Source of the DNA: Coccinella septempunctata
Lineage: Eukaryota; Arthropoda; Insecta; Coleoptera; Coccinellidae
NCBI RefSeq assembly: GCF_907165205.1
Contig: NC_058194.1
Span: forward strand, 1,426,824 to 1,490,823
Reading direction: 5' to 3'
Length of the DNA: 64,000 nucleotides
Part shown: one piece after another, positions 1-11,006 of the stretch
How the letters are laid out: every line of letters starts with the position of its first letter
Numbering within the stretch: the stretch's first letter is position 1
Program-made: the position numbers and the translations under genes
The notes under the pieces: generated by a model
What the model saw: only the letters and a program-made list of their open reading frames with translations
The model's database searches: none
Told to the model about the DNA's origin: nothing

Positions 1-1
1 A

Positions 2-1147
2 TTCATCTCAATTGTAAGATTCCTGTTCGCGTCAAATTATTTCACCTTCAATGGGAGAATTTACAAACAAGTTCTTGGATCCCCAATGGGCTCCAATTTT
101 AGCCCGTCTATTGCTGAAGTAGTAATGGACTTCATTGTGGATTGTATCCTCGGTGATATACCTTTCATTATTCCATTCTTAAAGAAATATGTAGACGACC
201 TGATAGCTGCAGTCCCTGAAGATAAGGTAGCCTTCATTCGTGACAGATTTAATAGACAACATGAGTGTATAAAGTTTACTGTTGAGGAGGAGACTGACAT
301 GAGCGTTTCTTTCCTAGACACTAAGGTAATGAGAACACCTCAAAACAGATTAATGCTAGATTGGTATAGGAAACCTAGCAGTTCGGGAAGATATTTGCAT
401 TTCTGCTCGAATCATCCCCATAGGCAGAAAGTCAACATGGTTCTAGGTTTAAAAAACCGAATACAGAAGATTGCCCACCCCACCTTGAGACATAACAACC
501 TAAAAATATTGTTCGGTTTGATGCGTGAGAATGGTTACCCTGAGGGATTACTGAAGAGATTAATCTACAACGCCACTCCTTCTGGACAGCCACAGAACGG
601 AGACAGTGGCGCATCCACCAGTAATACACAAATGAGGACAATTTACTCATCCATCCCCTACGTTAGAGGTATGACTCATGCCTTAGTTAACCTCTTAAAA
701 ACCCCCAACCTTCATGTTGTCTCAAGATCGGAGTTCAGAATTGATAGATTATACAGTCGTACCAAAGATAGAATAGACGTGGGAAAGATGAGTGGGGTAG
801 TTTATCGTATTCCTTGTTCAATGTGTGACAAAGTGTATGTGGGTCAAACGTCACAGCAACTGAAACAGAGGATTTCTCAGCATAAGAGCGATACAAAAAA
901 CCCGAACAAGATTTGTGCTCTTGCTGACCATGTCAGATTAGAGGATCACGTGATGGGTTACGATTCGGCTGATGTTTTGGAGTGGGAGTTGAACACTAGG
1001 AAGAGATGTTTCTTAGAGTCATATCACATTAAGCGCCAGACTAATTCTATGAACTTCAAGAAGGACATAGAGGGCGTTAGCAGTATCTATGCCTATTTGA
1101 TACACTTCGACTTGTTCAGTGAGAGTGGACTAAGTATTGTGAGGTGA
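2..1147 (+). CDS. PLE reverse transcriptase/GIY-YIG endonuclease, left copy (5' end outside window)
   Basis: The reading frame is open from base 2 and matches the last 381 codons of the complete copy at 3013-4158. It holds the RT catalytic box YVDD (near 190-201), then the linker and a GIY-YIG-type endonuclease with YRIPC and YVGQT (near 802-850) and the cysteine pair CSMC. It differs from the right copy at two residues only (K for M, V for L, just before the GIY-YIG box). The N-terminal half, including the DKG motif, lies outside the window, so I cannot say whether the copy is truncated in the genome. The stop at 1145-1147 matches the partner copy. Confidence 0.88.
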   Translation, partial: FISIVRFLFASNYFTFNGRIYKQVLGSPMGSNFSPSIAEVVMDFIVDCILGDIPFIIPFLKKYVDDLIAAVPEDKVAFIRDRFNRQHECIKFTVEEETDMSVSFLDTKVMRTPQNRLMLDWYRKPSSSGRYLHFCSNHPHRQKVNMVLGLKNRIQKIAHPTLRHNNLKILFGLMRENGYPEGLLKRLIYNATPSGQPQNGDSGASTSNTQMRTIYSSIPYVRGMTHALVNLLKTPNLHVVSRSEFRIDRLYSRTKDRIDVGKMSGVVYRIPCSMCDKVYVGQTSQQLKQRISQHKSDTKNPNKICALADHVRLEDHVMGYDSADVLEWELNTRKRCFLESYHIKRQTNSMNFKKDIEGVSSIYAYLIHFDLFSESGLSIVR

Positions 1148-1641
1148 GATCAGGAGACGACTCGAGATGAGGGATTGTTTTCGGTCGGTTCAGTGAGAGT
1201 GAAGTTGACCCAGATAAATGTTCATTTCTGACATTTCAGTGAGAGTGAAGTTAAGGAGAAGAACAAGAGGTGAATTGACATAAGCCAATAAATTTATTGT
1301 GTTCTGTGTTCTAACCGCTATTCTCTACACTCCTTGTTCGGAGGGCTGTCTGTTTTTACAATAGATATAATTTATGTATGCAATTCATTGCCGTTAGATG
1401 TTCTGCCCGTTTTATCGTTGCCCTGGATCAATGTAAACTTTTAAGATCTTTGTATCATCTTTGTAATTCGGTATGTTCAACTTGTTTTTTTCACTCCATG
1501 ACTGTTGATGATTGTCCCCTTTTTTTTAGAGTCCTGAAGAAGACCCCAATCCGGGTCGAAACGTAGACCTATGAATTAAAGAAGAAATTTCAATAGTTAT
1601 TTTGATCTTTTTCCTACACCCCTTAACTAAGTGATATTTGT
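1148..1641 (+). repeat. PLE 3' non-coding region serving as 5' pseudo-LTR of the next copy
   Basis: The 494 bp between the two PLE ORFs are repeated at 4159-4652 after the second ORF. The region contains three short near-repeats of the type TTCAGTGAGAGTGAAGTT (1188-1255) and a hammerhead-like motif near its 3' end. A small ORF at 1378-1566 is identical in both copies, but it overlaps the structured RNA motif and resembles no protein I know, so I do not call it a gene. Confidence 0.75.
1534..1566 (+). ncRNA. Candidate hammerhead-like ribozyme motif in PLE pseudo-LTR
   Basis: The stretch reads CTGAAGA, an extra A, GACCC, a 6-nt loop, GGGTC, GAAAC, then GTA. CTGAAGA fits the hammerhead CUGANGA box, GACCC/GGGTC forms a perfect 5-bp stem II, and GAAA is the second core box. 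Hammerhead motifs are known in PLE pseudo-LTRs. The extra A beside stem II and the loop-less ACGT in place of stem III are deviations, so activity may need a dimer or may be lost. Confidence 0.5.
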
Positions 1642-4158
1642 ATGAATATTGGGAAATTATCAAACTTATATATCAGCATGGGGTTCTATGCAGAGGTACA
1701 ACGGTTATATGGAAGAGAGATGACTCAAAAATTAAAGACCTGGTCATCCTATAACATCAAGTTAGCATCGGCACGAAATAGAAGAATTTTCCTCCTTGAA
1801 TGCAAGAGACGAGGAGTTTTTCCCAAACACATGTCTGACAACTTTGGCTGTCTGTATGGCTCGGCGACAGACTCTGTGTCATCCAGGCAAGTGCAGACAA
1901 TGAAGGAGAAGACACTTCGGTTAGTCCTTCAGTTCGAAATAATGGTTACTGTCACCAAGATAACAAGAATGGAGGCTGACTCGTCCAGACTGTGGCAGAG
2001 TTTGAGTGTTTCCTTTCCACAAGAAATGTTGGGTCGTTTTTTGTCCTATCAGAACAGAACGTATGACAGACGGTTTGCCCTGATCAAGGAGAGAAACCTG
2101 AGAAAGGTGAGAGCTTTGTCAGAGGATGTTTCAAGTAGAGTTAGACCTCAAGAAAGGTGGGTTAAGAATATTAGTACGACAGATGTTCCATCTAGAGTCC
2201 TCGATTTTCTGGCCCTTGGTCCAAAATTCAGTATAGATATCCCTATGAAGCACATTTCGTTACAGAGACTCCTGTCAGATGTCGAATACACTATCAATAT
2301 AAACGACTCACTTACCGAGGAGGGAAAGGATGTGAAGCGTTCCTTGGCTGCTAACATTGTAACCAATTATATGAAACCCAATAAACAAGTGAAGAACATA
2401 TTTCAAAGAGAGTTCTTTCATTGCAAGAGGTACCTAAGAGAACATTCTGAATTGCTAGTTTTGAAATCAGACAAGGGTAATGTCACAGTCGTGATGGACA
2501 GATCTCAATATATGGAACTATCCAATAACATACTTCTCGACCACAAGTATTATGAGATATTACCCAGAGACCCTACCACAACGATACAAAAAAAGTGCAA
2601 CTCATTCATCAAGAAGATGGTAACAGATGGCCACATCACACAGAACCAGGGAAAACTCATGTACAACTATAGCTCGGTTCCTGCTAGGTTTTATGGTTTA
2701 CCTAAAGTGCATAAACCTACGTTATCACTGAGACCCATCATTTCTTCGATCAATACACCCACCTCTAGACTGTCGGTTTTCATATCTGAAATTCTGTCTA
2801 GCTATCTCTCTGCCAACAGGAGCAGCTATTTTGTCGAGGATTCCTTCTCCTTTTCAGAATTCATCGACGGATTCCAGTTACCAGAGGGTTATGTACTCAT
2901 AAGCCTGGATGTTGTGTCTCTATTTAGTAATATAAGTGTTGAACTGGCTGTCTTAGCAGTGGAGACAAGATGGGAAGCAATTGGTGAGCATACTTCCTTA
3001 CCAAAAAATGAATTCATCTCAATTGTAAGATTCCTGTTCGCGTCAAATTATTTCACCTTCAATGGGAGAATTTACAAACAAGTTCTTGGATCCCCAATGG
3101 GCTCCAATTTTAGCCCGTCTATTGCTGAAGTAGTAATGGACTTCATTGTGGATTGTATCCTCGGTGATATACCTTTCATTATTCCATTCTTAAAGAAATA
3201 TGTAGACGACCTGATAGCTGCAGTCCCTGAAGATAAGGTAGCCTTCATTCGTGACAGATTTAATAGACAACATGAGTGTATAAAGTTTACTGTTGAGGAG
3301 GAGACTGACATGAGCGTTTCTTTCCTAGACACTAAGGTAATGAGAACACCTCAAAACAGATTAATGCTAGATTGGTATAGGAAACCTAGCAGTTCGGGAA
3401 GATATTTGCATTTCTGCTCGAATCATCCCCATAGGCAGAAAGTCAACATGGTTCTAGGTTTAAAAAACCGAATACAGAAGATTGCCCACCCCACCTTGAG
3501 ACATAACAACCTAAAAATATTGTTCGGTTTGATGCGTGAGAATGGTTACCCTGAGGGATTACTGAAGAGATTAATCTACAACGCCACTCCTTCTGGACAG
3601 CCACAGAACGGAGACAGTGGCGCATCCACCAGTAATACACAAATGAGGACAATTTACTCATCCATCCCCTACGTTAGAGGTATGACTCATGCCTTAGTTA
3701 ACCTCTTAAAAACCCCCAACCTTCATGTTGTCTCAAGATCGGAGTTCAGAATTGATAGATTATACAGTCGTACCAAAGATAGAATAGACGTGGGAATGAT
3801 GAGTGGGGTACTTTATCGTATTCCTTGTTCAATGTGTGACAAAGTGTATGTGGGTCAAACGTCACAGCAACTGAAACAGAGGATTTCTCAGCATAAGAGC
3901 GATACAAAAAACCCGAACAAGATTTGTGCTCTTGCTGACCATGTCAGATTAGAGGATCACGTGATGGGTTACGATTCGGCTGATGTTTTGGAGTGGGAGT
4001 TGAACACTAGGAAGAGATGTTTCTTAGAGTCATATCACATTAAGCGCCAGACTAATTCTATGAACTTCAAGAAGGACATAGAGGGCGTTAGCAGTATCTA
4101 TGCCTATTTGATACACTTCGACTTGTTCAGTGAGAGTGGACTAAGTATTGTGAGGTGA
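1642..4158 (+). CDS. Penelope-like element polyprotein: RT plus GIY-YIG endonuclease, intact
   Basis: This 838-codon ORF is uninterrupted and of the usual length for a canonical PLE. Order of parts: an N-terminal basic region (residues 1-150); the PLE-typical SDKGN box (about 275); an RT finger/palm region with GLPKVHKP and RPIIS (about 350-370); the YVDD catalytic box (about 519); and a C-terminal GIY-YIG nuclease with YRIPCSMC and YVGQT (about 722-740) and a following HK. In this family the nuclease nicks target DNA and the RT copies element RNA onto the nick. I chose the first ATG, 1642, which lies just after the 3' end of the upstream copy. No frameshift or stop is present, so this is a good candidate for an active copy. 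The class is clear; the exact subfamily is not. Confidence 0.9.
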   Translation: MNIGKLSNLYISMGFYAEVQRLYGREMTQKLKTWSSYNIKLASARNRRIFLLECKRRGVFPKHMSDNFGCLYGSATDSVSSRQVQTMKEKTLRLVLQFEIMVTVTKITRMEADSSRLWQSLSVSFPQEMLGRFLSYQNRTYDRRFALIKERNLRKVRALSEDVSSRVRPQERWVKNISTTDVPSRVLDFLALGPKFSIDIPMKHISLQRLLSDVEYTININDSLTEEGKDVKRSLAANIVTNYMKPNKQVKNIFQREFFHCKRYLREHSELLVLKSDKGNVTVVMDRSQYMELSNNILLDHKYYEILPRDPTTTIQKKCNSFIKKMVTDGHITQNQGKLMYNYSSVPARFYGLPKVHKPTLSLRPIISSINTPTSRLSVFISEILSSYLSANRSSYFVEDSFSFSEFIDGFQLPEGYVLISLDVVSLFSNISVELAVLAVETRWEAIGEHTSLPKNEFISIVRFLFASNYFTFNGRIYKQVLGSPMGSNFSPSIAEVVMDFIVDCILGDIPFIIPFLKKYVDDLIAAVPEDKVAFIRDRFNRQHECIKFTVEEETDMSVSFLDTKVMRTPQNRLMLDWYRKPSSSGRYLHFCSNHPHRQKVNMVLGLKNRIQKIAHPTLRHNNLKILFGLMRENGYPEGLLKRLIYNATPSGQPQNGDSGASTSNTQMRTIYSSIPYVRGMTHALVNLLKTPNLHVVSRSEFRIDRLYSRTKDRIDVGMMSGVLYRIPCSMCDKVYVGQTSQQLKQRISQHKSDTKNPNKICALADHVRLEDHVMGYDSADVLEWELNTRKRCFLESYHIKRQTNSMNFKKDIEGVSSIYAYLIHFDLFSESGLSIVR

Positions 4159-4869
<711 letters not shown>

Positions 4870-4883
4870 TTTTTCTCACAGAG

Positions 4884-5405
4884 TCACTTTTTGAGACTTT
4901 TTTGTAACCGAACCATGTTTTCTGCTGTTGAAAATCCGCAAATCTTAGTAGTTTTCCTGAATTGATGAATGAAGTTCATCCACTCCCCTGGTTCTCCGGA
5001 AAATACTGGAAGTTCTTTGCTGAAAGATTGTCGAGCCATAAATTGTTTTATCGTCAGCTCTTCCGCCATATTTTCAGGATTATTAGAATATTTAGGTTTT
5101 TGAGAATTAACTACATCTTTGTATTCTGGATTGGGATCGTACGTATTCACCCATTTTTCTACAAAAGACGACTTGCTGGCCACAGATTTTATTTCTTCGT
5201 CGTATGAGAGATCGCTAGAGATTCTATATTTCAGTTGTGACATTTTGAATTCAGTTTCTTTATCCAATAATTTCTTTTCGATTTCTGCCAATTTCCGTTC
5301 TCTTTCGAGTTCTATTTCTAATAGCTGACATCTTTGGGATTTGCTACTCGAAACTTTGCTGCTTTTCCGGGTTGTGACTGACTTGTTTTGGGAGGTCTCA
5401 TCCAT
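4884..5405 (-). pseudogene. BEL/Pao gag N-terminal fragment, inverted copy
   Basis: This 173-codon ORF is nearly identical to the first 172 residues of the plus-strand gag at 6269-6928, with one residue change noticed (S for A after KFKM). It has a charged coiled-coil-like helix (residues 28-60, rich in E, K, R and L) followed by the start of the DUF1759-type gag region with LPVFSGEPGEW. It stops where the inverted repeat ends, next to the AT tract. It is therefore a duplicated piece of gag rather than a gene of its own. In BEL elements this region builds the capsid. Confidence 0.8.
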
Positions 5406-5480
5406 TTCTTTTTCGGACCTTATGAAAACTCCTTTTTTATTTTCATATGAAGTTCTTTGGATTTTTAGATATATTATTTT
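4889..5480 (-). repeat. Left arm of a 592-bp inverted duplication of BEL gag
   Basis: The reverse complement of this arm matches 6194-6785, with paired coordinates summing to about 11674. The arms include the gag start codon and about 75 bp upstream of it. The spacer of about 710 bp holds a LINE fragment. Confidence 0.85.
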
Positions 5481-5497
5481 CGATGTGTGCTATATAA

Positions 5498-6061
5498 TCA
5501 GTAATCTCTTTCAATCAGTTTCTTACATTGTTTACGAAGAACAGAAAAATAAGCATAGTCATCAGCTTTACGGAATTTTTTAAACTTTTTATGAGCTTTA
5601 ATTTTTTCTTTTGTTAACTTAATTGATGCAGTGGAAAACCAACAGGGAAAACCCCCGGGTCTCATAGATCTCCTCGGGACATACTTCTCTATCACATGAT
5701 TGAGAATACTATAAAAAGTAGCAACATTAGTATTTACATTTTCACTGTTCATAATCTTCTTCCAATCTACGGTTGAAAGTTCATTGTTTATTTCGGAATA
5801 ATTAGCATTAAAGAATTTGAACGTTGACATAAAGTTTTTCGGTTTATGCTTATTTATGCTAAGGTTAACACTTATATCTAAGGCAGGATGATGTGGGTCT
5901 TCACTGACGAGTGGAGATGAAGAATGCGATATATGGATGTCAATATTAGGAGCCAAAATCAAGTCCAATATTCTCCCATTTTTATTGAGATAACCGTTAA
6001 ACTGTACTAACGAGTTGTACGCTGTGAAGTTCCGGAAGAAGTTGCATATGCATTTTTGCAT
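5498..6061 (-). pseudogene. LINE ORF2 fragment between endonuclease and RT (Jockey/CR1-like)
   Basis: The 187-codon frame has the late apurinic-type endonuclease motifs LDLILAP and SEDPHHPALDI (the D-H pair of the catalytic end, residues 30-65), followed by YVPRR and CWFSTASIKLTKEKIKAHKKF (about 128-155), a signature of the linker ahead of RT in Jockey/CR1-group LINEs. Neither the start of the endonuclease nor any RT is present. It fills the hinge between the two inverted gag copies. It is a dead fragment, and the clade assignment is tentative. Confidence 0.7.
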
Positions 6062-6063
6062 AT

Positions 6064-6163
6064 TGTCAGCTATTAGAAATAGAACTCGAAAGAGAACGGA
6101 AATTGGCAGAAATCGAAAAGAAATTATTGGATAAAGAAACTGAATTCAAAATGGCACAACTGA
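6064..6163 (+). repeat. 100-bp third copy of a gag segment
   Basis: Bases 6064-6163 repeat 6344-6443 in direct orientation, with no difference seen. The copy begins and ends inside the gag coding sequence and sits directly beside the LINE fragment, so it is a rearrangement footprint and not a gene. Confidence 0.85.
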
Positions 6164-6193
6164 TACTACCCCTGATCTGATACCTGAAATTAT

Positions 6194-6785
6194 GAAATAA
6201 TATATCTAAAAATACAAAGAACTTCATATGAAAATAAAAAAGGAGTTTTCATAAGGTCCGAAAAAGAAATGGATGAGACCTCCCAAAACAAGTCAGTCAC
6301 AACCCGGAAAAGCAGCAAAGTTTCGAGTAGCAAATCCCAAAGATGTCAGCTATTAGAAATAGAACTCGAAAGAGAACGGAAATTGGCAGAAATCGAAAAG
6401 AAATTATTGGATAAAGAAACTGAATTCAAAATGGCACAACTGAAATATAGAATCTCTAGCGATCTCTCATACGACGAGGAAATAAAATCTGTGGCCAGCA
6501 AGTCGTCTTTTGTAGAAAAATGGGTGAATACGTACGATCCCAATCCAGAATACAAAGATGTAGTTAATTCTCAAAAACCTAAATATTCTAATAATCCTGA
6601 AAATATGGCGGAAGAGCTGACGATAAAACAATTTATGGCTCGACAATCTTTCAGCAAAGAACTTCCAGTATTTTCCGGAGAACCAGGGGAGTGGATGAAC
6701 TTCATTCATCAATTCAGGAAAACTACTAAGATTTGCGGATTTTCAACAGCAGAAAACATGGTTCGGTTACAAAAAAGTCTCAAAG
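6194..6785 (+). repeat. Right arm of the inverted BEL gag duplication
   Basis: This arm pairs with 4889-5480. Gag continues past its end without interruption, so this is the original copy and the left arm is the derived one. Confidence 0.85.
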
Positions 6786-7546
6786 GTAAGGCGGAAGAAT
6801 TTGTAAGTGCTCTACTAACATTCACACAAGAAGTAGACAGAATAATTGAGACCCTTGGGATGAGATATGGTAGACCAGAAGTTTTTATTCAAGATCTCAT
6901 TGACTCTGTGAGAACAATGATGATATGAAAGAAGAAAAATTAGACACTGTTTTGGATTTCTCAAGTTCAAAATCTAACAGTAACTATCCAAAGCCTCAAC
7001 TGCGAGGAGTACTCCCCAAATCCTCAGTTACTGTGCGATGTCGTGAGAAAACTAAGTCCGAACCTGAAATTGGAATGGGGGAGGAAAGTTGTGGAGCTGA
7101 AAAAAGAACTCAAGAAGGTTTCTATAATGGAGTTCTCTCAATGGTTAGCTGAAACTAGCGAAACTAGCGTCATGTATGTTGTACCAGAACATGAACAAGA
7201 GAGAAGGAAGAAATATGTGTGTTCTACATCTATCCAACAGGAGAAAACAGTTTATAAATGTAAATATTGCAAGAAAGACGGACATAAGGTTGAAAAATGC
7301 AATTCCTTCAGGAAAATTGAAATCGATTATCGTTGGAATTGGGCCAGAGAAAACAAAGTATGTTTTACCTGCCTTTCGTCCTCCCATCATACAAAATTCT
7401 GTAAAAGTAAAAAAAAGTGCGACGTGAATGGTTGTCTCTTCAAACACAATCCTTTACTTCATAACCAGAACCAGAAAGAAATTCTTATTTGGAAGAGCGA
7501 GTCAATCACCACATCAAGAGAAGAGAGAAGAACGAAGTTCTTTTAA
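6269..7546 (+). pseudogene. BEL/Pao gag, frameshifted
   Basis: Three overlapping frames (6269-6928, 6925-7152, 7043-7546) together cover a BEL-type gag: an N-terminal coiled coil, a DUF1759 capsid region with LPVFSGEPGEW, then two zinc knuckles near 7258-7310 (CKYCKKDGHKVEKC) and 7362-7410 (CFTCLSSSHHTKFC). Gag forms the particle and its knuckles bind element RNA. Frame changes near 6920 and 6965 and again around 7500 break the reading frame, so the copy cannot make an intact polyprotein. The pol part follows in the same orientation. Confidence 0.85.
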
Positions 7547-9128
7547 GGATAGCCCCCGTTGAACTCACTGGTCCTAAAGGAAAAGTTCTAACATATGCAC
7601 TTTTCGACGAAGCTTCCACCATTACTATGATCGACGCCAAGTTAGCAGATGAAATTGGTGCGACCGGACCTTGTGAAGCACTGAAGATAAAATGGACAAA
7701 CAGTATGACCTCTGAGGAGACAGATTCGAAAAGGGTTAATATGCAGATACGCGGAAAAAATGAAGAAACTAATTATCTTCTGAACAATGTCAGAACAGTC
7801 AAAAATCTATGTCTTCCGGTTCAGTCAGTTGATATGAAAAGTATGTCACAAAAATTCCGATACCTGCAGAACTTAAAATTATCATCTTTAGTCAATGCAC
7901 AATCAAGAATTCTTATTAGACAGGATAATATAGACCTAATTATTGCCAGAGAAGTTCACGAAGGAGGGAAAAATGATCCAGTTCTATCAAAGTCAAAATT
8001 AGGATGGGTTTTACACGGAAATATCGGCAAAAATTATTTGGGGCGAGTAGACGAAGAATTTTCCTTCTTTGTTATACATCAATATGAAGAATTGGAAGAA
8101 CTTGTGAAAAATTCATTCAAAATTGACTGTTTAGGAGTGAAATATTATAATAAAGAACAAAATTCGGACGTACTTCGAGCTGAAGCAATTCTAGAAAAAA
8201 CCACGAGAAGAATTGGTCTAAACAAATGGGAAACTGGCCTCTTGTGGAAAAACGATGATGTCGAATTACCGAACAATAAATTCACTGCTTTGACTAGGCT
8301 CAAGTCTATCGAAAGAAAGATGGTTATAAATGAAGCATTTGGAATCGAATATGAAAAGAAAATTGAAGAGTATGTGGAGAAAGGTTATGCTAGAAAATTG
8401 TCCTACAGTGAAGTCCAACAAAGAAGCGGACGTAGATGGTTTCTACCACATTTTGCCGTGACCAATAAAAACAAACCAGGCAAAATACGATTCGTTTTCG
8501 ATGCTGCGGCGAAAACAAATGGTGTTAGTCTAAACGACGTTCTTCTGAAAGGTCCCGATCTGTTGAACTCCCTGCTTGGAGTAATTTTTGAGTTCAGACA
8601 AAGAAACATTGCAGTAACAGCAGATATTCAAGAAATGTTTCATAGAGTTTTTATCAGACCAGAAGACAGAAATGCACAACTTTTCCTTTGGAAAGGTAGA
8701 GGAACGTATGAAAGAAATCCTGATGTGTACGAAATGGTGGCCATGATATTCGGTGCGGTTCCATCACCAACCTCAGCTCAATTCGTCATGAGGAAGAACG
8801 CTGCAGAATTTAAACAATCCTATCCGAAAGCATTCAAAGCCATCACTGAAAGACATTATGTTGATGATTACCTGGATAGCTTCGATACCATCGAGGAGGC
8901 AAAGGAGGTGACATCGGATGTAATCGAGGTTCAAAGACGAGGTGGCTTCACAATCAGAAACTGGGCGAGTAATTCCAAAGAAGTTTTGAGAAATATTCCG
9001 GAGGAATACAGAAGTAACCATCAAAAAAATATGAATCTCGAAAAAGAAGCAGTTCTACCAACCGAAAGAATTTTAGGTCTTTTCTGGAACCCTAACGAAG
9101 ATACATTCTCCTTTTCAATTAAATGGAG
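7489..9128 (+). pseudogene. BEL/Pao protease and reverse transcriptase, truncated at its 3' end
   Basis: One open frame holds a DUF1758-type aspartic protease region (residues 20-190, with LFDEASTITMID in place of the usual D-S-G box and a late SKLGWVLHG), then RT: RRWFLPHFAV (about 315), IRFVFDAAAKT (about 333), TADIQEMFHRV (about 378) and YVDDYLDSF (about 456). The frame runs into a Pao LTR at 9129 and ends there artificially at 9153. RNase H, integrase and the 3' LTR are missing. The RT differs clearly from that of the Pao element to the right, so these are two families. Confidence 0.88.
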
Positions 9129-9444
9129 TGTTAAAAAATCGAGGGTGTTATGATTTTTTAATTAAAGAGTAGTGGACTGTATTGAAAGATAATTGAGTTG
9201 GAGATGGTATAAAAACATTTATTAAGTATCATTGACATCCATAAAATGAATATGTCACCTGCATGAAGCTAATACAGTAAAAAGCAACTAATATTAACCA
9301 CATCTATAAACTCAGAGAGACAATATCCAATTAAAAACAAGAGATGGTCCAGAGCATTTCAAATGAGAAGTCACTTGATGTCAGACTTAGACGTTGAGGA
9401 GTTCAATAAATTCAATATCAACACAACGGTTACACAGTGATAGG

Positions 9445-9467
9445 GCAATCAATTGAAAATTGATTGC
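9445..9467. other. Perfect 10-bp hairpin in Pao LTR
   Basis: GCAATCAATT and AATTGATTGC flank a GAA loop. The hairpin is kept in the other two LTR copies (near 21530 and 59010). Its role is unknown; RNA structure within the LTR transcript is one possibility. Confidence 0.7.
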
Positions 9468-10236
9468 GAGAGCCTCCTTTTTCTATCAGAAAACGCGAAG
9501 GTTAGAATACTGAATTTTAAAGAGAAGACGCGAGAGTACAGAGAAATAGGCCCGAGGTGAAACTGCAATGTCTAAGTCTGATCATCAACGAGAAATCGAT
9601 ACATTAAATTTGAGTTGATCAATAATGTTAATGTAAGTATGAGCAGAACAAGAGTAGCACAAGTTAAATGAGAAGCACAGAATTAATGAATTTGAGAAGC
9701 ACTAGAATATTAAAAAATAATATGAAAAGGGCAATAAATTCTAATTAAATGAGAAGTTCGATAATAATTAATTAAATGAAAAGGACAATCATAATTAATC
9801 TGAGAAGAACATAGTAAATTCATATACATTGAGATGATCTTGAAAAGTGCAAAAATTTATCAATGAATTCAGCATTTACAGAGACGAACTGCTTACAAGT
9901 AAGCACGATTAGAACGTTCATCAGAAAAATAGAAGAAACAATTGATAAATTAAGAGAAGTCATGAGAGTACTGAGTTAAATAAATCTCTAATCGTAGATT
10001 TTGAGATGTGCTGAAGGCTGAGAAAACTCACATGCATGTTGAGTCCGATGAATGAATATAGAAGAGAAACAATGAGAGTACATATTATAAAGAGTAGACC
10101 ATACCAAGTGAGTAGACATGAGTGTTCGAGCAGACTTTCCAGGGTGGAGCCTAGGTCGAGGTGTATCGAGCTTTATCATTGATCGCTTAACTAACATTGA
10201 GGTGGTCACATCCTGTTCTGAGGAAAACAGCTACGT

Positions 10237-10252
10237 CCAGGGTCCACCCTGG
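10237..10252. other. 7-bp palindromic hairpin in Pao LTR
   Basis: CCAGGGT, CC, ACCCTGG. A CCAGGGTGGA motif lies about 90 bp upstream and could pair alternatively. The sequence is present in all three LTR copies. Confidence 0.6.
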
Positions 10253-11006
10253 AGAATATGAGGATTCATTCATCTGAAACTCAACACCATGAATTAGTCA
10301 TATGTATAACGAGGTGATCATAAGAGTTGTTATAAAAATGATTAAACTGATTCTAATAATAATGAATATTACGAGAAGACAATAAATCAGATATCAATTT
10401 TATAGAGATGAACTTGAGAAGTTTCAATCCTGGTGCTACATACCCATTTTCATGTGAGAAGATCTAGAGAAGTCTGAAAATCTATATAAATTATGAAATA
10501 TAATAAAATATATAGTTCTGAGAAGACAATAGTTCGATTTGAGTTGAGTAGACATTTCAATTGAGTAGTGCTCGCAAGGATTCGGAATCTATTTCTAGAT
10601 TCTGAATCTCTTGCACGTGGACTAATTTCAGTACAATGAAATTATCATGAAAATGGTGTAATGTATGATGTTGAGCAGTCTGAGAGTACTTTACCTTAAG
10701 AGATGAACAATTTAGCACCAGGATTGATGCGAGATGACTTGAAAATTAATAATTAGAAGAGGTGAGCGTGAAAATGAGGTGTTAGAAAAGCACTATGAAA
10801 GCTAAGAGATGTTACTTCTACAGAGCTAACAAAGAGAATGTTCAGAAAATGTGTAGGTTTTTCACTTCTGAAAAACACGGAAAGTGGGGCCGCTGCGTCG
10901 TTCAACCAGCGCACCGCCGAATCGGGGTACCATACGCGGCCACCGGAGCTGGTCAGGAGCGTAGACTAGAGAGAGGTCGGAGGGGGGCTTCGCTCAATTT
11001 TTAACA

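Larger units (their letters stand above)
9129..11006 (-). repeat. LTR of Pao element 1 (3' LTR in element orientation)
   Basis: It begins TGTTAAAAAATCGAGG and ends CAATTTTTAACA, so it is bounded by TG and CA. It is repeated, with interruptions, at 14926-23100 and again at 58700-60528. At 1878 bp it is long for an LTR. It carries many GAGAAG motifs and three strong hairpins. Two frames inside it (9988-10209 and 10795-11004) look non-coding. Confidence 0.9.

Noticed and set aside
1378..1566. 62-codon ORF repeated at 4389-4577
   Set aside because: It is kept only because the PLE copies are nearly identical, it overlaps the hammerhead-like motif and it shows no protein family signature.
10795..11004. 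69-codon ORF in the GC-rich end of the Pao LTR
   Set aside because: It is not kept in the other LTR copies and lies wholly inside the LTR.
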